DNA of 64,000 nt from Mesorhizobium sp. B2-4-3 (lineage in GTDB: Bacteria > Pseudomonadota > Alphaproteobacteria > Rhizobiales > Rhizobiaceae). The stretch's first letter is position 1. Each line of letters opens with the position of its first letter. Below, in pieces: positions 1 through 8,605 of this stretch. The notes under the pieces are model-generated. The model saw only the letters and a program-made list of their open reading frames with translations, was not told the origin of the DNA and searched no databases. The translations under genes and the position numbers were made by a program. Where the stretch lies: positions 62,001 to 126,000 of the forward strand of contig NZ_VFVL01000014.1 of assembly GCF_006442815.1 (NCBI RefSeq), written 5' to 3'.

Positions 1-696
1 CGTTTCTTCGGGGATGCCGCGCAGCGCTGACGACAGGATGACCATGGCAAAGCCGGTCTGGATCCAGACCAGGATGATCATCAGGAAGAAGTTGTTCCAG
101 AACGGCAGCGATATCCACACCTGCGGCTGGCCACCGAAATACTGGATAATGGCGTTGAGCAGGCCGATCTGCACCTGGCCCTCGCCGCGATACTCGTAGA
201 TGAACTTCCAGATCACGCTGGCGCCGACGAAGGAGATCGCGAGAGGCAGGAAGATCAGGCTCTTGGCGATCGTGCCCCACCAGATCTTGTCGGTGAGCAC
301 GGCGATGATCAGCCCAAGGAAGGTGCAGGCCGCCGGCACCACCGCCAGCCAAAGCACATTGTTCAGGATCGAATTGCGGAAATCGTGATCGCCGAGCGCC
401 CATTCATAATTGGCGAGGCCGACGAAATTCTCGCCGCCGCGATCGAGGAAGGAGAGCCTCAACGTCTCGATGACCGGGTAGATCAGATAGATGGTGAGGA
501 TGATCATCGCCGGGCCGACGAACAGCCAGGGCCGCACCAGTCCCTGCCGGCGCAAATTGTCGACGGCGGCGGCGCCCGAGACGCCGCGCGACGGGAAGAC
601 GAGATCGAGCAGTTTGTTGGCGCCCCAGAAATAGGCGACACAGCCGCCGACGCCGATGATGATGACGAATATGGCCGAGAAAATCTGAGTCGCCAT
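1..696 (-). CDS. aglF: Alpha-glucoside ABC transporter permease AglF (partial, 3' end outside window)
   Basis: Inner-membrane permease of a carbohydrate ABC importer (MalF/UgpA family). Reading from the ATG at 696 gives 232 codons without a stop before the window edge. The sequence is hydrophobic: an N-terminal membrane segment, a second near residues 60-75 preceding a periplasmic stretch, and further segments toward the cut end, as in sugar permeases. A good ribosome site (AGGGAGAGGG) precedes this ATG. The gene lies downstream of the binding-protein gene aglE on the same strand, and the divergent LacI gene resembles AglR, so the agl name rests on synteny plus the recognisable AglE. The conserved EAA loop that contacts the ATPase would lie beyond the window, so I cannot check it. 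Confidence 0.85.
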   Translation of the reverse strand, partial: MATQIFSAIFVIIIGVGGCVAYFWGANKLLDLVFPSRGVSGAAAVDNLRRQGLVRPWLFVGPAMIILTIYLIYPVIETLRLSFLDRGGENFVGLANYEWALGDHDFRNSILNNVLWLAVVPAACTFLGLIIAVLTDKIWWGTIAKSLIFLPLAISFVGASVIWKFIYEYRGEGQVQIGLLNAIIQYFGGQPQVWISLPFWNNFFLMIILVWIQTGFAMVILSSALRGIPEET

Positions 697-721
697 GGGT
701 CCCTCTCCCTGCGCATGACCG

Positions 722-832
722 GCCAGCCGAGGCTGGCGATCGGATGCACCGACTTTCGGTTATTCGGAACAATCGAAACGCGAAGGTTTCCGGCGTTGAC
801 CGCCGGTCGGATCCGGGCCGTGGCCCGGATCC
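722..832 (-). repeat. Two intercistronic hairpins between aglE and aglF
   Basis: The 166-base gap between aglE and aglF holds two perfect inverted repeats. One is GCCAGCC/GGCTGGC at 722-737 with a 2-base loop. The other is GGATCCGGGCC/GGCCCGGATCC at 809-832, 11-bp arms and a 2-base loop. There is no T-run, so they are not classic terminators. Hairpins in this position after a binding-protein gene commonly stabilise the upstream message and reduce read-through, keeping binding protein in excess of permease. That role is inferred. Confidence 0.6.
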
Positions 833-862
833 AGGTGGAGGATCAGGAGGATTTCAGGATGC

Positions 863-2218
863 TTACTTGATGGCATCCCAGCTTTTCTGGATGTCGGCGG
901 CGACGTCCTGGGCGGACTTGCCGCCGACCAGGTCGATCATGCCGGTCCAGAACGAGCCCGCGCCGACCTTGCCGGGCATCAGGTCGGATCCGTCGAAGCG
1001 GACAGTCGTGGCGCCGACCAGGATCTCGCCCTGCTTCTTCAGCGCGTCGCTGCCATAGGCGTCCTTGTTGGCCGACTTGAACGGCGTGACGAAGCTCTTC
1101 TGCGCCATCCACAATTCATGCGCGAGCGGCATCTCGAGGAACTTGATGAACTCGCGCGAGGCCTTGGAATCCTTGGTGATCATCACCAGCGTGCCGGCCA
1201 CTTCCAGCGGCGTGCCCAGTTCCGGCTTGGAGGCGTAAGGTGGGTAGGGGAAGAAGTCCGCGTCCTGGCCGAGCTTCACGTTTTCCGGGAAGAAGGAGGG
1301 GATGAACGATGCCTGGTGGTGCATGTAGCACTTGGGCGGCACGGTGAAGAGGCCCTTCGGGCTGTCGCGGAAGTCGGTCGCCGCGACCGCCTTGGCGCCG
1401 CCGTCCACCATCTTGTCGTCGGTGGCGATCTTGCCGAAGATGTCGATGGCGTTGACCACGGCCGGGTCGGTGAACGGAATCTCGTTCTTCACCCACTTGT
1501 CGTAGACTTCCGGCGGCTGGGTTCTCAGCATGATGTCCTCGACCCAGTCGGTCGCCGGCCACCCGGTGGCGCCGCCGGAACCGAGCCCGATGCACCAGGG
1601 CTTGCCGCCGTCGGCGATGATCTTCTTTTCGAGGTCGGCGAGTTCTTCCTGGGTTTTCGGCACCTTGTAGCCGGCCTCGTCGAAATTGTCGGGCGAGTAC
1701 CAGACCAGCCCCTTCACGTCGATCTTGTAGGGGAAGGCGTAGAAGCCGGGCTTGCCGTCCTTGCCATTATAGGTGCCGAGCTTGGCCCAGGAGTCGCCGG
1801 CGGCGTAATTTTCCTTGATCCAGGCGGCGACGTCGTCGCCCAGCGGGGTCAGCACGCCCTTGGAAGCGAGATCCTGGATGAGGCCGGGCTGCGGCAGGAC
1901 GGCGATGTTGGGCGGGCTGCCGGCCTGGGTGTCGATGACGATCTGCTGCTCATAGTTCTCGGACGAGGAATATTTGACCTCGGCGCCGGTCGCTTCCTGG
2001 AAATAGTCGAGAACCGAACGCACAAGCGTCTCGTCCTCGCCGCGCCACGGCCCGAAGATCGTCAGCGTCTCGCCCTTGAGATCGACCTTCTTGAGATCGT
2101 CGTAGTTCGCCCAGTGAAACTTCGGATCCTCGCCCGGCTTGAACTTCAGTTCGGCTTGCGCCGGCAGGCTGAGGGTGAGTGCCGCGAACGCCGCACCCAA
2201 GAGAAGCATTTTCTTCAT
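863..2218 (-). CDS. aglE: Alpha-glucoside ABC transporter substrate-binding protein AglE
   Basis: Periplasmic binding protein of 451 residues that captures alpha-glucosides (sucrose, maltose or trehalose type) for the AglF/AglG permease. It begins with a clear Sec signal peptide (MKKMLLLGAAFAALTLSLPA, cleavage after AQA near residue 22). The mature part has the look of extracellular solute-binding protein family 1: an N-terminal domain with GPWRGEDE, a hinge, and a C-terminal ATDFRDSPKG segment. I recognise the sequence as AglE-like from the rhizobial agl operon. It is the first gene of a minus-strand operon followed by aglF, with an operator for the divergent LacI repressor 110 bases upstream of its start. 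Confidence 0.9.
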   Translation of the reverse strand: MKKMLLLGAAFAALTLSLPAQAELKFKPGEDPKFHWANYDDLKKVDLKGETLTIFGPWRGEDETLVRSVLDYFQEATGAEVKYSSSENYEQQIVIDTQAGSPPNIAVLPQPGLIQDLASKGVLTPLGDDVAAWIKENYAAGDSWAKLGTYNGKDGKPGFYAFPYKIDVKGLVWYSPDNFDEAGYKVPKTQEELADLEKKIIADGGKPWCIGLGSGGATGWPATDWVEDIMLRTQPPEVYDKWVKNEIPFTDPAVVNAIDIFGKIATDDKMVDGGAKAVAATDFRDSPKGLFTVPPKCYMHHQASFIPSFFPENVKLGQDADFFPYPPYASKPELGTPLEVAGTLVMITKDSKASREFIKFLEMPLAHELWMAQKSFVTPFKSANKDAYGSDALKKQGEILVGATTVRFDGSDLMPGKVGAGSFWTGMIDLVGGKSAQDVAADIQKSWDAIK

Positions 2219-2327
2219 CGCAAGTCCTCCCAGTGGTCACAAACAGGACGAAACCTCCATTTCGTCCGCCGACGCCCGCGGAACTGTGACTCAGCGAAAG
2301 GGCAACCGCAACCTTTCGAAGAGGCTT

Positions 2328-2341
2328 CCAAAGCGCTTTGG
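2328..2341. promoter_or_regulatory. LacI-family operator upstream of aglE
   Basis: CCAAAGCGCTTTGG is a perfect 14-base palindrome with the central CG and AAAGCGCTTT core typical of LacI/GalR operators. It lies 110 bases upstream of the aglE start. The same 10-base core recurs in front of aglR, which supports binding by AglR. Confidence 0.7.
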
Positions 2342-2549
2342 CTATTTTGATCTCGCCATTGAATCGCCTGGGAGTCAAGGGGGAGAGTTCATCAATCGAT
2401 TTAAATCTGGCCGGATTGGGCGAAGAAAAGTGCACTGCAGCAAGCTTTTTCGGCGCTGCAGCAGCAATTCCGCTTCAAACGGCGCCGATCGCCCTCTAAG
2501 CTCGCCATGCTTGCCGATCTCGCCAACAATCGTCGGATCGATTGAAATT

Positions 2550-2563
2550 TGAAAGCGCTTTGA
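2550..2563. promoter_or_regulatory. LacI-family operator in front of aglR
   Basis: TGAAAGCGCTTTGA shares the AAAGCGCTTT core with the site at 2328-2341; the centres are 222 bases apart. It ends 15 bases before the aglR ATG and just upstream of its ribosome site (GGAGG, 2568-2572), so bound repressor should block aglR itself. Autoregulation and looping between the sites are inferred. Confidence 0.65.
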
Positions 2564-2578
2564 GGCTGGAGGCCTCCG

Positions 2579-3601
2579 ATGAACCTCAAGCAACTCTCGC
2601 ATATGCTGTCGCTCTCGCAGACCACGGTGAGCCGGGCGCTGAACGGCTACCCCGAGGTCAACGAGGAAACCCGGCGCCGGGTGATGGATGCCGCCAAGCG
2701 CCATGGCTACCGGCCGAACCCCAGCGCGCGCCGGCTCGCCACCGGCAAGTCGGGAATGATCGGTTATGTGCTGCCGACCGGGGCCGCCGTCGACATCGAT
2801 CCGCACTTCGTCGAATTCCTCTCCGGCCTCGGCGACTATGCCCGCGCGCACGAGCTCGACCTCGTGCTTTCGCCCGCCGATGCCGACGACGAGGAAACGA
2901 CCTACCGGCGCATCGTCGCCAACCGCCAGGTCGACGCCGTCTACCTGTCGTCGCCGCGGCCGGCCGACAAGCGGCTGGCGCTGGTCAACACGCTGGGCAT
3001 CCCTTTCCTCGTCCATGGCCGCAGCGAAGGCTTCGACTTCGACTATCCCTATCTCGACATCGACAATGAGGGCGCCTTCCACGAAGCGTCGAGACTGCTG
3101 ATCCAGCTCGGTCACAAGCGCCTGGCGCTGATCAACGGCAACGACCGCGAGACCTTCGCCATCCACCGCGAGCGCGGCATGCGCCGGGCGCTTGCCGCGA
3201 GCGGGCTGACGCTGGGCGAGCGCCACATCCGTTCGGTGGCGATGACCGAGGAGAACGGCTATCGCGCCGCCCGCCGCCTGCTCGAGGAAGATGAGCGCCC
3301 GACGGCGATCGTCTGCTCCAGTCTGATCATGGCGCTCGGCGTCGTGCGCGCCGTGCGCGATCTGGGTCTCGCCATTCCGGGCGACCTGTCGCTGGTCGCC
3401 CATGACGACGTCTTTCCCTGGCTGCGGCCGGAGAATTTCCCGGTGCCGCTGTCGACGACGCGCTCCTCGATCCGCCTCGCCGGCGCGCGCGTCGCCGAAC
3501 GGCTGGCGGCGCGGATATCGGGGCTTGAAGAGGGTGCGCGCGGCGAGGTCTGGCCGGTGGATCTGGTGGTGCGGGGATCGGTGGCGGGGGCGCCGGTATA
3601 G
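2579..3601 (+). CDS. aglR: LacI-family repressor of the agl operon, AglR
   Basis: Cytoplasmic repressor of 340 residues. Residues 1-50 form the LacI helix-turn-helix and hinge (LKQLSHMLSLSQTTVSRALNG, then YRPNPSARRLATGK). The rest is the type I periplasmic-binding-like effector domain with the family segments LGHKRLALI and VAHDDVFPWL. ATG 2579 is chosen because GGAGG sits 6 bases upstream and because the HTH starts at residue 2, as is usual. It is divergent from aglE and two near-identical operators occupy the shared intergenic region. The inferred role is repression of alpha-glucoside uptake relieved by the sugar. Confidence 0.9.
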   Translation: MNLKQLSHMLSLSQTTVSRALNGYPEVNEETRRRVMDAAKRHGYRPNPSARRLATGKSGMIGYVLPTGAAVDIDPHFVEFLSGLGDYARAHELDLVLSPADADDEETTYRRIVANRQVDAVYLSSPRPADKRLALVNTLGIPFLVHGRSEGFDFDYPYLDIDNEGAFHEASRLLIQLGHKRLALINGNDRETFAIHRERGMRRALAASGLTLGERHIRSVAMTEENGYRAARRLLEEDERPTAIVCSSLIMALGVVRAVRDLGLAIPGDLSLVAHDDVFPWLRPENFPVPLSTTRSSIRLAGARVAERLAARISGLEEGARGEVWPVDLVVRGSVAGAPV

Positions 3602-3950
3602 GGAGCGAATTCAAACGCTCGAATGACGCAAGCGAGCCGACGTCCGCTCCGAGCTGCGAGCGGCAGCTTTGCGCCTCATTTCAGTCGTCGGGTCGCTTTC
3701 GCGACGTTCTTTTTCTCCGTTTCGCGAGAGCAAGGCCATCCTACATGCCAATCAGCTCTCGAACGAGCGTCCCCCGGGGCGGCCTATAGTGCCGATCAGG
3801 GCGGACCCCCATTTCTTCGAATTTGGGATGTAACGAAATTTCTCTGCCGACGAAGTAAGCTGGACGGCCCTCAAGAGCCGGCAGCTTGCCAAGCCCACGG
3901 CCGGCTGCCGCTCCTTGGTATGACATATCGCTTCCGGCAAAGGACATAGC
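3602..3950. other. Intergenic region, no recognised feature
   Basis: 349 bases between aglR and the DUF417 gene. I see no convincing coding frame, terminator or repeat family member. It presumably holds the promoter of the downstream gene, whose ribosome site (AAGGAC) is at its right end. Confidence 0.4.
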
Positions 3951-4445
3951 ATGCATAGAGAGTTCAATATCGCTGAGACAGGCTTCGGCTCTTATTGGCC
4001 GCTCGCCATCCTCAGATGGGTAATGGTGCTGATTTTCGTGTCGTTCGGGATCCAGAAGTTCACACCGCAGTCGGCGCAAGGAATCGCTCTATTCATCTCA
4101 CACAGTCCGTTCGTTTCTTGGCTGCAGATTTTCGGAATTAGAGGCGAGGCTTACCTTCTGGGCTGCATCGAGTTGGCGACAGCCGTTCTTCTGGCTTTGG
4201 GGGCTTTTGTGCCCGTCCTGTCTGCCCTGGGCGCATTGATCGGGATCGGCACGTTTTTTATCACTTGGTCATTTTTCTTTACGACACCCGGTGTTGTAGT
4301 ATGGAGCATCTCCACAGATCCCATTGCGTGGAATCTAGCGGGGGAGTTTCTCTACAAAGACATAGTGCTTCTCTGTGTTTGTCTGGTTTTATTTATAAAC
4401 TCTCTTCCAACGTCTTTGGCTCGCCTACGAGGGAAACCACAATAG
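3951..4445 (+). CDS. DUF417 (YkgB/RclC-like) inner-membrane protein
   Basis: Membrane protein of 164 residues with four hydrophobic segments (about residues 18-35, 60-85, 88-112, 133-150). The N-terminal segment ILRWVMVLIFVSFGIQKFTP and the downstream GCIELATAVLLALG are characteristic of the DUF417 family, which includes E. coli RclC of the reactive-chlorine resistance operon. A role in oxidative or chlorine stress is known only for RclC and is inferred here. No rclA or rclR homologue is next to it. The gene looks less GC-rich than its neighbours, with poly-T runs around 4255-4280, which may mean recent acquisition. Confidence 0.75.
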   Translation: MHREFNIAETGFGSYWPLAILRWVMVLIFVSFGIQKFTPQSAQGIALFISHSPFVSWLQIFGIRGEAYLLGCIELATAVLLALGAFVPVLSALGALIGIGTFFITWSFFFTTPGVVVWSISTDPIAWNLAGEFLYKDIVLLCVCLVLFINSLPTSLARLRGKPQ

Positions 4446-4594
4446 ATGTGGTATTCATTGGCGTCTAACATCGAGGTGCGCTTAGGGTTGAGCGCTCTGC
4501 CTTTTGCTGTCGTGGGACAACGGTCGGCCTTCGGCTGCTCCTGATCCTGGAAGGCGACAACCGGTAAGCCAGGACCGTCAACCGGTTCTTCAGG

Positions 4595-5950
4595 GTGCGC
4601 GATTTGCCCACATTCCCGTTCACCGAAGCGGATCGAATCCAACATCCTGGCCCACCGCCGAAGACGTCGCAGGTGGTGATCGTCGGTGGCGGCATCATCG
4701 GCGTAACGACGGCCCTATTCCTTGCCTCCCGAAACATTCCGGTGACGCTGCTGGAAAAGGGCCGCGTCGCCGCCGAACAGTCCTCGCGGAATTGGGGCTG
4801 GATCAGAAAGCAGGGACGGGACGCGGATGAACTGCCGATCGTCATCGAGGCTATTCGCTTGTGGCGGCAGCTGGCCGAGGAATGCGGCGAGGACATCGGG
4901 CTGAACCAGACCGGCGTGACCTACCTGGCGAACGCCGACAAGGACATGGCCAAGTTCGAAGAGTTCATGAAGGTCGCCGCGATCCATCAGCTCGACACAC
5001 GCCTCCTGGACGCCGACGAAACCGCAAAACTCATCAGCGGCATGTCGCGCAGGTTCAGGGGCGCGATGACGACGCCTTCCGATATGCGTGCGGAACCTTG
5101 GCTGGCGGTGCCTGCGCTGGCCCGGCTTGCCGTGCGAAAAGGCGCCAGGATCGTCGAGAACTGCGCGGCGCGAACCCTCGACATCGCGGCCGGCAGGATC
5201 AAGGGCGTGTGGACCGAGGCCGGATATATCGAGACCTCCATTGTGCTGGTCGCAGGCGGCGCCTGGTCTTCCCTGTTCCTGGCGAGACACGGCGTGTCCA
5301 TCCCCCAACTCAGCGTCCGGGTGACCGTGGCCGCGACGGAGCCCTTGCCTGAAATCTATGCGGGCGCGGCCGCCGACGATCACATCGCCTTCAGACGCAG
5401 ACAGGATGGCGGATACACGCTTGCCGGCGGCGGCAGCCACCTGCTTTACCTGGGGCCCGACGCATTCCGGCACGCCACCAAGTATGTTCCCGCTCTCAGG
5501 GACAATCCGTTCGGAACGCGCTATTTCCCGTTCGCTCCGTCAGGCTACCCGGATGGCTGGTCGACACCGCGCGATTGGGCGCCGGATTCCCCGAGCCCTT
5601 TCGAGAGAATGCGGGTGCTCAACCCAGCCCCTGAGCCGGCCCGGCTTCGTTCGATCGAGCGCAATTTCAAACAGCTTTTTCCACAGCTCGATAAGGTTCG
5701 CTTGAAGGTCGGCTGGGGCGGCATGATCGACGCCATGCCCGACGTCGTCCCCGTCGTGGATCAGGTGCGGGCAGTCGGCGGTCTTTTCGTCGCGACCGGC
5801 ATGAGCGGCCACGGATTCGGCATCGGGCCCGGCATAGGCCGCGTCGTCTCCGACATGATCCAGGGAAACGAAACCGGGCACGATATCGGCCGCTTTCGGC
5901 TGCCGCGTTTCTATGATGGAAGCCCGATACGGTTGGGTCCGGCGCTTTAA
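4595..5950 (+). CDS. FAD-dependent amino-acid oxidoreductase, DadA/DAO family
   Basis: Flavoprotein of 451 residues in the D-amino-acid dehydrogenase/glycine oxidase superfamily, probably oxidising an amino acid or N-methyl/imino substrate. Residues 25-57 hold the FAD-binding Rossmann motif (VVIVGGGIIGVTTALFLASR followed by EKG). The C-terminal part has the second FAD/substrate signature GGMIDAMPDVVPVVD and ATGMSGHGFGIGPGIGR. The start is a GTG with a weak upstream site, so the N-terminus is uncertain, but FAD motif placement fits. It is followed after 87 bases by a GNAT gene on the same strand. Substrate unknown. Confidence 0.8.
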   Translation: MRDLPTFPFTEADRIQHPGPPPKTSQVVIVGGGIIGVTTALFLASRNIPVTLLEKGRVAAEQSSRNWGWIRKQGRDADELPIVIEAIRLWRQLAEECGEDIGLNQTGVTYLANADKDMAKFEEFMKVAAIHQLDTRLLDADETAKLISGMSRRFRGAMTTPSDMRAEPWLAVPALARLAVRKGARIVENCAARTLDIAAGRIKGVWTEAGYIETSIVLVAGGAWSSLFLARHGVSIPQLSVRVTVAATEPLPEIYAGAAADDHIAFRRRQDGGYTLAGGGSHLLYLGPDAFRHATKYVPALRDNPFGTRYFPFAPSGYPDGWSTPRDWAPDSPSPFERMRVLNPAPEPARLRSIERNFKQLFPQLDKVRLKVGWGGMIDAMPDVVPVVDQVRAVGGLFVATGMSGHGFGIGPGIGRVVSDMIQGNETGHDIGRFRLPRFYDGSPIRLGPAL

Positions 5951-6037
5951 ATGGCCGCCCGAAGTCCATTCTTGATCGCTATGCGATGGGCAATTGGTCG
6001 GTCGCGGTCACAGCGATCCGCCATCAAGGGCCGCCGG

Positions 6038-6589
6038 ATGGCGACGCAAATGACAGCCGATCTTCCCGAACTTCGGGGCGCTCGCCTCATCCTTCGCAGA
6101 CCAATTCCCAAAGATGTGGAAACGCGGCTAGCGCTCGGTCGGCATCGCGAGATCGTTGAAGCCTACGGAGGGATATTCGACCCAAACACAACCTTTACCC
6201 GAGGAGAAGCCGAGGCCGCCATTCGCTTCATCGAGCAACAGAACTGTGCCTGGGTGATTGATGCCGGTTGCTTTGTCGGCCATGTCCGCCTCCACAACAT
6301 AGATTGGCAGGACAAGAGGGCGGCCTTGGCCATCGGCATCGACGACCAAGCATATCTCGGCAAAGGGTATGGCACCGAAGCGATCCGACTCGTCCTCGGG
6401 TACGCGTTCAGTCATGGCCTGCATCGCGTTTCGCTACGGGTCTTATCGAGCAATTCCCGCGCGATCGCTTGCTATCGCAAATGCGGATTTGCGGAGGAGG
6501 GGCGCGAGCGCGAAGCCGCATTCGTCGGCGGGGCTTGGCAGGACGACATCATTATGGGGCTGCTGGACAGAGAATTTGATCCGCTCTGA
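6038..6589 (+). CDS. GNAT-family N-acetyltransferase (RimJ/RimL type)
   Basis: Acetyl-CoA-dependent N-acetyltransferase of about 183 residues. The N-terminus (LRGARLILRRPIPKDVETRL) and the acetyl-CoA loop YLGKGYGTEAIRLVLGYAF match RimJ/RimL-like GNAT proteins, and ISSNSRAI-type spacing is seen in LSSNSRAIACYRKCGF. An upstream in-frame ATG at 5951 directly abuts the previous stop, but the extra 29 residues are unlike the family; ATG 6038 preceded by AAGGG is preferred. Substrate unknown; it may be co-transcribed with the oxidoreductase. Confidence 0.8.
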   Translation: MATQMTADLPELRGARLILRRPIPKDVETRLALGRHREIVEAYGGIFDPNTTFTRGEAEAAIRFIEQQNCAWVIDAGCFVGHVRLHNIDWQDKRAALAIGIDDQAYLGKGYGTEAIRLVLGYAFSHGLHRVSLRVLSSNSRAIACYRKCGFAEEGREREAAFVGGAWQDDIIMGLLDREFDPL

Positions 6590-6688
6590 CAATCAACCTG
6601 GTTTCCCGACACAGGGATTTTGAAACGTTGCCGTTTGTCTTGGTGCAAGATCTTCCGTTCATTTCCGTGAAATCAGCGCAAACGCCGG

Positions 6689-6924
6689 GGATTGGTTGAA
6701 GCTGCCCCAACGTCGTCATTCTATGGCGGAGCAAGGAGCGAAGCGACGCGGCGCAGACCATAGAATCCATGCCGTGACTTGGAAGCGCCGCCACGGTTGC
6801 AGAATTCTGCTCCGTTGCACGCCTTGGCGAAGGTAACGGCATGGATTCTAGGGTCTTCGCGACGGAGCTTCGCTCCTGCTTCGCCCTAGAATGACGATCG
6901 CGGTGGGCGTTTCGGCCAATCTCC
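6689..6924. repeat. Dispersed palindromic element, copy A
   Basis: A 236-base element that folds on itself. Outer ends are GGATTGG and CCAATCTCC. Inside are CGTCATTCTATGGCGGAGCA and its near-complement ending at 6897, then a second pair around CCATAGAATCCATGCCGTGAC (6764-6779) and GGCATGGATTCTAGGGTC (6838-6855), with a GCAGAATTCTGC palindrome at the tip. It lies between the GNAT gene and the S8 protease gene, which are convergent. Related copies occur at about 9964, 33685 and 48613, plus a half copy at 39706. The remaining bases to 7147 show nothing recognisable. Confidence 0.7.
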
Positions 6925-7147
6925 AACGCATGCCACCTGCCAACGCAAACAGAGCCGACCGATGAAAATCCCTGTGCAGTGCCACTAGTTGCTTCAGAAG
7001 AATTGTGGTTTGACCTATCCCGGCGAAAGCTAAGATGTTCGTGCCTATTTGTCGAATGGCCGGCTCCGCTCATCGCGGCCATTGCGATAACCATTTGATT
7101 GAGTTTCAACATCAAAGGCATCAAGGCATGAGCCTCAAACGCGAGAC

Positions 7148-8605
7148 TCACTCCTTCGCCGCTCCGGCGGCCTTGATATCGAGCAGCCCATAGCCGAAAT
7201 CATTGTCCCGGCCCTTCGGGCCGAGATCCTTGGCGGTTGCGGCCAGCGCCTTCTCGATCTCGTCGGCCGAGCGGTCGGGCGCCGCGTGGATCAAATTGGC
7301 GATGGCGCCGGATACGATCGCCGCGGCGAAGGACGTGCCGGTCACTACGTCGGAGCCGGCGCCGCTCGGCGCCACCATCTCGACCCCCGGCGCCGAGATG
7401 AAGACATAGCCGCCGCGATTGGCCTGCGGCATCAGCCCGTCCTTGGCGTCGGTGGCGGTCACGGCGATGACGCCGTCGAAGGCGGCCGGATAGCCATAGG
7501 GCGCCTTCGGCCCGTTGTTGCCGGCGGCCGCGACCAGCACGATACCGAGCTCCCGGGCGTTACGGCAGGCGGTGCCGAGCAGATCGTTCTTCGGGCCGAC
7601 GAAGCTCATATTGATGATGCGCACATTTTGCTCGGCCGCCCAGTCGAGCGCCGACAGGATGACGTCCATGGTCGACTTGCCGCCTTCGAAGGCCCGCGCG
7701 TGATAGATCTTAGCGCCCGGCGCCATACCTTCCAGCGGACCGACGCCGGCGATCAGCCCGTCGACCGAGGTGCCGTGGTCGCGCTTTTCGATCGGCACGT
7801 TGGGCATGGCGTCATACTGGTCGGCGATGACGCCGGCGAGCGCCGGGTTGGTGTCGTCGATGCCGGTGTCGATGACGGCGACGCGCACATTCTCGCCGCT
7901 CGCCTGTTTTGAATCGAGCGCGATGCGGTCGAAGGCATAGTTCACGACGCCGGCCGCCTGCTGCAGCGTGTAGATGTGGTTCGGTTCGCGGCGCTGCGTG
8001 CGCCCGTCCGCGGCAAGCTGCGCCAGCACCACGCCGACCGGCCGCCCGTCGGTGATGCCGAAGCGCACCAGCGTGCTGCCGAGCAGCCGCGACTGGCGCT
8101 GCGAGCGCACCTGCAGGCCGAAGGAGGTCGCGATCTGCCGCACGACGCCGGCATCGCCGTCGACGGTCACCAGCACCTCGTCGGGCACGAACTCGCCGGC
8201 AATCGCGCGCGGCGGCTCGGCCAGATTGAGGCCCTGAGGCACCGTGACGGGTCCGCTCGGCGCCGGAGCGGGTGGCGGCGTGTTGCCGGAACCGTTCGAC
8301 GACGACGTTCCGTTCGAGGGTGGCGTCGGCGGAGCGGCACCTGCCGGCGCGTTCGGGAACAGGTCGACGATCAGCGCCGGCAGGAACACCGCGGCGCCTG
8401 TGGTGTCGCCAGCTCCCGGTTTCTCGCCATTATTCGCGGTGCCGCCGTTCTTGTCGCAGCCGGCGCCCGCCGCTGTCGTGCGGTTCAGGCAGTCGACCTG
8501 GGTCTGTGAAAGATTCGGATCGTTGGTCTGCGCAAACGCAGGCGCGGCGGCAAAGGCCGCCGCCGCGAGGAGTGCCGCATGCAGAATGACCGCCTTAGCC
8601 GCCAT
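7148..8605 (-). CDS. Secreted S8 (subtilisin-like) serine protease
   Basis: Exported subtilase of 485 residues. Signal peptide at residues 1-26 (cleavage after AFA). A low-complexity Pro/Gly/Ser stretch (about 85-120) is followed by a propeptide-like segment (about 138-215) and the catalytic domain. The triad is visible: D246 in VIDTGID, H277 in RDHGTSVDG, S425 in GTSFAAA, with oxyanion N363 in AAGNNG. Its start overlaps the end of the anti-sigma gene by 11 bases, implying translational coupling in a sigma/anti-sigma/protease operon. The natural substrate is unknown. The context suggests it is part of, or controlled by, the envelope stress circuit. Confidence 0.9.
   Translation of the reverse strand: MAAKAVILHAALLAAAAFAAAPAFAQTNDPNLSQTQVDCLNRTTAAGAGCDKNGGTANNGEKPGAGDTTGAAVFLPALIVDLFPNAPAGAAPPTPPSNGTSSSNGSGNTPPPAPAPSGPVTVPQGLNLAEPPRAIAGEFVPDEVLVTVDGDAGVVRQIATSFGLQVRSQRQSRLLGSTLVRFGITDGRPVGVVLAQLAADGRTQRREPNHIYTLQQAAGVVNYAFDRIALDSKQASGENVRVAVIDTGIDDTNPALAGVIADQYDAMPNVPIEKRDHGTSVDGLIAGVGPLEGMAPGAKIYHARAFEGGKSTMDVILSALDWAAEQNVRIINMSFVGPKNDLLGTACRNARELGIVLVAAAGNNGPKAPYGYPAAFDGVIAVTATDAKDGLMPQANRGGYVFISAPGVEMVAPSGAGSDVVTGTSFAAAIVSGAIANLIHAAPDRSADEIEKALAATAKDLGPKGRDNDFGYGLLDIKAAGAAKE

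Noticed and set aside
2295..2318. Third agl operator (CGAAAGG/CCTTTCG inverted repeat)
   Set aside because: The arms are 10 bases apart and lack the AAAGCGCTTT core shared by the other two sites.
1118..2350. Long open frame on the + strand opposite aglE
   Set aside because: High-GC antisense shadow: rich in Arg/Leu/Gly/Val without domain motifs, while the minus strand encodes a complete binding protein with signal peptide.
6689..6924. Small RNA or tRNA gene
   Set aside because: The strong fold comes from a dispersed palindromic repeat; no cloverleaf, promoter or conserved RNA motif was seen.
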